Source: Topomyia yanbarensis (Eukaryota > Arthropoda > Insecta > Diptera > Culicidae). Taken from it: a stretch of 64,000 bases of DNA. Made by a program: the position numbers and the translations under genes. Location: positions 345,896,413 to 345,960,412 of the forward strand of contig NC_080672.1 of assembly GCF_030247195.1 (NCBI RefSeq), in the 5' to 3' direction. Of this stretch, positions 57,211 through 64,000 are shown in pieces. Within the stretch, counting starts at the first letter, position 1, and every line of letters begins with the position of its first letter. The notes below the pieces were generated by a model. That model was given only the letters and a program-made list of their open reading frames with translations. It made no database searches and was not told where the DNA came from.

Positions 57211-59394
57211 CCAAAGCACAGCTGTGGTGGGTCGATGTTGCGCAGTAACTAATATAATAGGCACACAAAGTTTCAATTGCGGTGCACAGTGTTGCAAAAC
57301 GACGTTTTCATGATCAAAATTCAATAACTTCTGAACCATTGGTTTTAGAGAATGGATTTTTTCGAAGAAGTTTCTGTATATAGATGCATCTTTTGATATA
57401 ATGAATTGAGTGATTAATCCCCTAAAAGTGACATAGAAAATTTATCTCCCCAAACAATTTAGCTAGAAGCTCACTGTCTGCAGTAAAGTTCTAGAAAATA
57501 TGATCGCGGAAATCTTTACTGAAGATACTTAAGCTCTATATAGTAACAGTAGTGAGATATGTAAATTTGCTTGGGATAGACCCCTTCAAAACAGTTTTTC
57601 CAATATAACTTTTTACGATTACTTTTTATTATTAAAAGTGTCTTCTACAAAGTTGTTAAAAGCGATAAAATACATATTTTTTATAACAACGATGAATCCG
57701 TAGCTCTCGAAACAAAAAAGTTATTGTCAATTTTCGAATATTTTTTTATCAATTTACACCTTAAGTAACTTCCTTAATCGCAAAAATTCGTAGAAAGAAC
57801 TTTATTCTTTCGATTAAATATAAAAACCTTCATCTGACGGAGACTGCTGGGTAGGTTACGTATAAAACTAATACTCCTGAAAGCATGGTGGATCGACTGA
57901 ATTAAATAATTCAACACGATAATCCATAGATTTATATGTGTAACAGAATTACCATCGATTTTATTTTGGATGGAGTAGTGTATGAAATTGAAGTCAATAT
58001 ACGCAATCGATTAATTCTTCAACAGATTGTATTATTTTACAAAATCATGTGGAAATGTGGTGCAAGTTATTGTTGCATCGATTAACATTTTCCCAACCCA
58101 TATATCTAACTTTTTTTGGCGAATTACCCTGCGAAGATGACTATAAGAATCATTCAATAAAAGTATGCACATATAGTGAAAAGTTCTGTTTTCGAAACAT
58201 ATTTCCAATGATACGAAGACATAACGGAGTGTTGGTGGACGTGGGTAAAGTTAATTCATAAAAAATGGCACATTTAAAAAAATTTTTTGGCGGCACAGAG
58301 AGTGTTAGTATATTCATTCATTTTCCATATAATAACTGCACAATTGAACAATATTTCTTCAAATATCATACCAGAATACTGAAAATTGAGCCAGTGACAG
58401 AGAATCTCTAGAGGCATCTCGTTGAAAACTTGCTTTGTGGTGTACATCATAAATCAAAATATATTGGACCAATCGTTTTCAAGGTTTGCACAGTTCTTCT
58501 ACATATCCCCAGGTATTGATCGAAGCTTTTATTTTTTTCTTGATATTTGAATTTTTCATAGCATTCTGCAGCTAAAAATGCAATTTTCACTAAAAACAAT
58601 CATGAAACTTATTTTTGTGAACAAAGTTATGATGACAATTTGGTTCAGTAGATTTAGAGTTATGCTGTACATCGTATTTATTCGAAGTGTCTCCTGAAGA
58701 TTTTCAATATTTTGCGGTGAACATTAAGGAAAATATTGCTTAAATGTTGCATTATTGTCTGAATAGACTAACACTCTCGGTATCGCCAATTTTTTTTAAG
58801 CGCGATATTTTTTTCAACAATAATCGTACCCCCTTAAGCAAGAACTGATTTCATCAGTAGGTGTCGACTAACGGATAAAATTTGACGAAGATCACGGACC
58901 ACGCCACCAAATATTCGATTAGTTCCTTTTATGAATCATCGTGAATTCGTCCGATATAACAGTGTTGCATTCTTTCAGCATTTTGCTTACATCCGAATTT
59001 TGATTGATATTGTAAGTAACGTTTTCCGCAAGCGCAAGATTTAGTGGCTATTTTAGGGCAAAGCTGTTCGTCCATAATCCAGCAATGTTGATTTAACTTC
59101 AGATGAAGCGATCGCAAGTGCAATTTTCAATTTAATTTTCAATTTAATTTTCGACAAATTCATGCAATTCATCAGTATTATATTGTCATTCGCGTAATAG
59201 ATCTCTATCAAATAAATTCTTGCCATTTCATGTATGTGCTGGTAAACATCCATGCAACAAAATTTTAGATTTTTGAAGTAATTGATAGATATTGCATCAG
59301 AAACCCTCTCTCTTCTTCAGATTCCGAAACCAACAATCATGTCCACCGTCTTGGTGGAAGAAATACTTATACGAAATCATATATAATATATATA
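57211..59394. other. Interval without a recognisable gene
   Basis: 57350-57560 shares words in order with 46900-47240 (see there), possibly part of the same non-autonomous repeat. No domain was seen in the short frames. A motif GTGGAAGAAATACTTAT near 59354 recurs, diverged, near 59748, 59880 and 60012. Confidence 0.4.
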
Positions 59395-59641
59395 CTGCCC
59401 ATAAAAGCATAAGAGTCCCATCTGGATTTTTGTCGAAAATGAGTTATCTGTTGGATTGTATTCTGTATCACCACTGAATCACAATTCACAAGTAAAATTA
59501 CCAGGTTTGTTTAGAAAATATCGAAAAAATACCAAAACATGTTTGTCCCATCCATAAGGCTCAATGAAAATGTAAATCTTGAACAGTGTTTTTCTCGGCT
59601 TGCTGTTTTTCAATATGGGACTCTTATGCTTTTATGGGCAG
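59395..59641. mobile_element. 247-bp MITE with perfect 27-bp terminal inverted repeats
   Basis: CTGCCCATAAAAGCATAAGA plus GTCCCAT at the left is matched exactly on the opposite strand at the right end. TA flanks both ends (59393-59394, 59642-59643), as for Tc1/mariner. The perfect ends suggest a young insertion. It lies inside a loose array of GTGGAAGAAATAC-type repeats. The 61-codon frame 59292-59477 crosses its end and is not a gene. Confidence 0.88.
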
Positions 59642-59643
59642 TA

Positions 59644-60284
59644 TAGCTAAAAAAGTTCTTCAGTACACCCCCCCCCCTCTCTCCCTTTCCTCAGCTTAGG
59701 TACTTCTTCCCATCGTGCACAAAAACCACCCCATGACCATCTCCTTAGTGGAAGGAATACTTATGTCAAAATTGAACTCATCGGTAATAATCACATTGAA
59801 TGAATAGATAAGGATTAATTAAGAACCCACTTCCCCTCCTCCCCCTCTCTTGGTCCAATCCTATCATCCATTGGTTCAGTAGGAGAAATACATATGTCAA
59901 ATACTAATAAATATGGAGATATAAATAATTCTTTGCCTAAAAAACAACCCCCCCCCCTTAAGCTCAGTGTACCCCCTCACCAAAAAAACCATACCATGAA
60001 CATCTTCTTAGGGGAAAGAATACGTATGCCACATGATTTTCGGTCACACAGTAATCGTCCAAATGGCATTTGGCCAATTGATCCGTTCTACTAATTTGCA
60101 TTCGACTAAATGACCAATTGGCCCTTTCGACCAAGCAGTAGCGTTCACATCACTCAATATAACTCAGTTGTTTAGCGTCCACGCAAGACGTGTGTATTTT
60201 TGGATTTGAATTTGGTGCTGGTTTGAACTTATCTAGCTAGCATTAAGTTGGTGTTAGTTACTGACGAGGAGAACACTAAAAAAC
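59644..60284. repeat. Loose repeats with C-rich tracts
   Basis: GGAAGGAATACTTATGTCAAA (in parts, about 59750), GGAGAAATACATATGTCAAAT (in parts, about 59883) and GGAAAGAATACGTATGCCA (about 60016) are about 133 bp apart, each preceded by CCCC-rich runs and CCATGA.CATCT. These form a diverged tandem repeat of about 133 bp, with an earlier unit near 59354 before the MITE. No gene. Confidence 0.6.
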
Positions 60285-60980
60285 CCATACCCATATTGAT
60301 GATGGTTGTCACTGTTTTGGTGTAACCGGAGACTCACATCTTGGTTTTCAAAATTGTCCGTCTTCTACTCATTATTCGCTTTTAAATGACGTCCATATGG
60401 ACGAAGGTTTTCATTGTTTTGAGGTATATGTAAGCCGCTAACTTGGTTTTTAAAATGGCGTCAATCACCAATTTCCATCTTCTGCTGACCACCTGATTTA
60501 CAATGACACCATTATCGATTATGGTTTTCATTGTTTTGTGGTAACCGGAAGCTGCCTACTTGATTTCAAAATTGCATCAACATACGCTTTCAAATGACAT
60601 CCATATTGATGATCGTTTTCATTATTTTGTGGTTACCGAAAGATGCCTTCTTGGTTTGTAAAATGGCATCAATCACCAATGTCCGTCTTATACTAGCCAC
60701 CCGCTTCACAATGACACCATTATTGATGATGGTTTTCACTGTTTTGTGGTAACTATAAACCCCCATCTTGGATTTCAAAATAGCGTCAATCACCAATTTC
60801 CGTCTTCTGCTGACCAAGCAATTTGCGATGACACCATTATTAATGATGGTTCTCACTGTTTTGTGGTTATCGGAAGCCGCTGTGTTGGTTTTCAAAACGG
60901 TGTCAATCATCAAATTCCGGCTTCGGCTGACCACTCGCTTTACAATGACACTATTGTTTATGATGGTTTTCATATGTGAT
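60285..60980. repeat. 117-bp tandem repeat, six to seven units
   Basis: GATGATGGTTTTCACTGTTT, TGTGGTAACCGGAAG, TTGGTTTTCAAAAT, GCGTCAATCACCAATTTCCG and TCTTCTGCTGACCA recur in this order. The AATGAC landmark occurs at about 60388, 60505, 60596, 60713, 60830 and 60947, that is at steps of 117, 91, 117, 117 and 117. The last three units keep one minus-strand frame open for 127 codons (60973-60590) with a 39-residue period, for example TIINNGVIVKRV and KLVIDAILKSK. No known protein repeat is recognised. Confidence 0.85.
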
Positions 60981-63900
60981 TATTTGATTCCATCCGGAAC
61001 CGATGCCAGAATTTTCATACCGAGTTTGAGAGAGCTGCAGGGGTGTATGATTTGAAGAAGTTCACTTTTCGTATAAATCTATGAATTCAAAATTCTGAGA
61101 TGATAAAAAAGTATATACATTTTCTAGGGTTCTTCCGGAACAGTTTTCCGGTTGCCAAGATTGATCCAATTAATGTCCATTTTGAAGGATCGGTGGAAAA
61201 TAGTCATACGTAGACCAATTCAAACAAATTTACTTGCATTCAAGACAGTGGTTTTCAACCGAAGGTGAATTAGACTAATGTAGGGGGTGAATTATGCGGG
61301 GTAAATTTTAACTTGTTATTCTAGCGTTCCTGTAGGAACCCTTTACATATTGGTTGAAAGAGTCAAGAATAAATACTATGGCGATCATTCAATTGAAAAT
61401 CAATTTTTCTTTTCTGGCAGGGTGGTTAGCAGTTTTCACCAAAGGGGTACATGATAAGGAGCAATATTCGGAAAGGGGAACATGGAACGAAACTGATTTA
61501 AGAGATGTTTCTTCAAAACTCGTCCTTCACCCCACTTGGATACTGGATGTACCTCGCGGGGATTTCGAATAATTACAGAATCGGTCAACGGATTCGAACA
61601 CGTAACACAGAAACTGGATTAAATTATAGATTTTTTAAGGCCTGTTCTATCCAAATCGGTCAAAAACTGATGAAATGAGAGCAAAACTAAAACAAAATTT
61701 TCAGAAAAATTCAAATCTGGTACTGTGAAGGTTTTAAACAGCAGCACGGTGACCATATACAGATTTGTCATCAACGACTACATTCAGTCCTTGTTTAACA
61801 ATAACCAATAACACACCCAAATAATCGACCGGAAGCACCAAGTCAACAGCAGTTTTCATTGAAAAGTTTAACAAATAGGTGTCAGGGCGGAGTGGTATCC
61901 TTCGCACGCAATTACGCGAGCATTGTTGAATTATCATTTCATTTAAGTGTCTTGTAACGTTCTATTTTTAGCGATCCAAAGCGAAATTTCCGATGTTCTC
62001 AACACGGTTTCAGATAAACCTACGAAAATGCAGAAACTCCATAAAATCGAGATCTATTTTGATATTGAAAGTTATTAGCAGTTACTTATGTATATCATCT
62101 ACTCGACCTTATAAATAGAATGAAGAGCAATCCAATCGATGCCAACCTCATCTTTTACTGTTCGAACTAACGTGCGAAGGGCAGACGGCCATCCAAACCG
62201 ACACTTTATTCGGCATCGAAATCGTCAGTCGTGTCTATTTAATTACGATTCCGCTAGACAGCGTTGGATCCTCACCCCACCAGCAATTTCCATCGTGACC
62301 GGTTTCAAAGCCGTCCAATAGCCAACAACACGACCAAATCTGATCATCTGTACTTACCGGTCTCTGCCCGTTAGCTTGCGCTCACTAGCCGTAACATAAA
62401 GCTATAAAATTGATTGAGTGACACTTTCGGTGCGATTGCTGCACGGACTAGACGCAGTAGGTATACGTTTCACTGATTCTGCTGCGCCATTGCCGCCGCC
62501 CACCATACGGTCACGGGCGAATCGGAATTTGTTTAATCGGATCGCTTCCTACTCTAGTCCCCCCAACTTTCGAACCGATGCACCGTTTCGTCATTGTAGG
62601 TTGATTAATCGATTTGTAAATAAAATTAGAAAAATCTCTAGGTGACACCTCCTCCGCTTGGATAAGCATTCGACGATGCGTGTTTCAACTCTATCAAGGG
62701 CTGAACAGCACCAGACGACCGGTTCTGGAATGATGATGTATTTATATAAAATACTTTCCCCGGTCGTGAATCGTTTCCGTGTATAATTAAAATTGTAACG
62801 TTTCATGGGAATTTGCTGCATAAAAAACTTACTGTACACCATCCGCGTTTCCAGTGAATTGAAGATCAGAATGTCGTACATGCACGGGAATGCGAGTTGC
62901 ATAATAGGTCAAGGATCTTTCTCTCATCCATATTGAAATTCAAAACTACAAAGTGTGACATACTTATGGAAATTTTGCATTCGCTGAAGGATGGATTCTG
63001 ATGAAATTTATTTCATTCTCTTCAACTGTACGACTGTGCAATGTAAAGCATTCTTAATGCCTTGTTTTTATTAGCACTATGAAAGAGAATGCCATTTTCT
63101 CGAATTACCATTTTCATTGTTTGCAGAAGAATTCATGGTTTCAAGGATGGTTTTGAATATATCACTACATCCCGCAGTACACGAAGAGACCTGTCGTTGC
63201 CATTAGCAATGATTAAATGTATTGTTCCAGGACTCGTGTGCAAGCTTGTCCCAAATGGGTTTTGGGCTATTTTGCTTTCAGAGAGGATTGTTGAAGACGG
63301 AATCAGTGGTTTAAAGTTTCCTTCAAACCGTAATAATGTTCTGACTTTCGATCAAAGTACGGCAAGGCTAACACGTTATCCAGCCCAATAAATAAGCAAG
63401 GTACGTGCTTATCCTATGGCAGTTATTCTTCACAATGGATATAAATTGTTCTAGCTGTAAACATAATCCATATGCCGGTCAAGTACATCACAGAACATAT
63501 GATCGCAAAAAAACAGTCCAAAATTCTTTACCCTATAACGTTTGAGCTTCTGCACATCCGGCAAGCCGTCTTAAGACCATAAATCTTATGCTACGATTTG
63601 GCATCCCCCTCAAATTTGCCCTACTAAAACTCGACGATCCTTTTAATACTCAGCCTATCAACAACGCCCTAGAATCCAACATACGTACCTACTACATATT
63701 CATATCCGACACTATTTAGGGACTGCTTCCCTCATGTGTGTTTTTCAAGCACCACTAGACCTACGAACACGAATACTCGGCACTAGTTCTCTGCGACGTC
63801 ATATTTATGTACCTATTCTTATAGCCAACGAGCCACGAAACAACCCTTCCGGAGTCTGACCTTTTTCATCCTGTCAGACGATATTACCGTCACGTGTGAT

Positions 63901-64000
63901 CCATATTTCATTGTACACGGTTGTTGGAAACCAACCAAAGTTGGGTGGTGCCCGAGTAAAGTTTCTACCTAATATCCTAAATTTTGTTATGGAAGCTTGT
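60981..64000. other. Interval without a recognisable gene
   Basis: The frames at 61354-61572, 62591-62902 (minus) and 63089-63391 (plus, 100 codons) show no domain. 63421-64000 is slightly less AT-rich, with no diagnostic motif. Confidence 0.4.

Noticed and set aside
63089..63391. 100-codon plus-strand frame as an exon
   Set aside because: No motif recognised; neither strand gives a known domain.

Overview
This looks like a gene-poor, transposon-rich stretch of a mosquito (Culicidae) nuclear genome, most likely Aedes. The reasons are an intact I-clade non-LTR retrotransposon whose ORF2 I recognise as a common Aedes type, several RTE-clade and Jockey-clade relics, a Helitron relic, many short TA-, TAA- and 8-bp-TSD inverted-repeat elements, satellites, and very long AT-rich gaps. 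I found no convincing host protein-coding exon, tRNA or rRNA. Several open frames in the ORF set begin at TTG, so open length alone means little here.

Layout. 1-2222: start of an LTR retrotransposon on the minus strand. Its Gag-like frame runs off the left edge, and an array of twelve near-palindromic 20-mers lies upstream of gag. 2223-9016: no gene. 9017-9721: RTE relic. 10160-24232: a nest of transposons. An old plus-strand Jockey-like element (10865 to about 19982) is split by a 6.4-kb intact I-clade element (11132-17505, minus, 13-bp TSD) and by an 895-bp foldback element (17612-18506, 8-bp TSD). Its 3' end is cut by a second large foldback (about 19983-24232), which itself carries a 2-kb hAT-like element (20664-22686) containing a mariner-type MITE with a tandem duplication.

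24233-33109: no gene; four copies of a GC palindrome and a perfect 19-bp hairpin. 33110-36950 and 40900-43255: two related satellite blocks (about 90-bp and about 100-bp units), each invaded by the same non-autonomous element in opposite orientation, with a TA-flanked MITE before the first. 37060-46705: RTE relics, an 8-bp-TSD MITE, a minisatellite. 49444-54720: possible Helitron 5' end and a decayed Jockey RT. 56250-57200: minisatellite split by a Harbinger-type MITE, then a Helitron 3' terminus and helicase relic. 59395-59641: 247-bp MITE. 60285-60980: 117-bp tandem repeat.

The only apparently complete protein machinery is the I-clade pair (ORF1 nucleic-acid chaperone; ORF2 endonuclease, reverse transcriptase, RNase H), whose start and stop codons overlap. 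All positions and motifs come from reading the sequence by eye. Family names rest on recalled motifs, not database searches.
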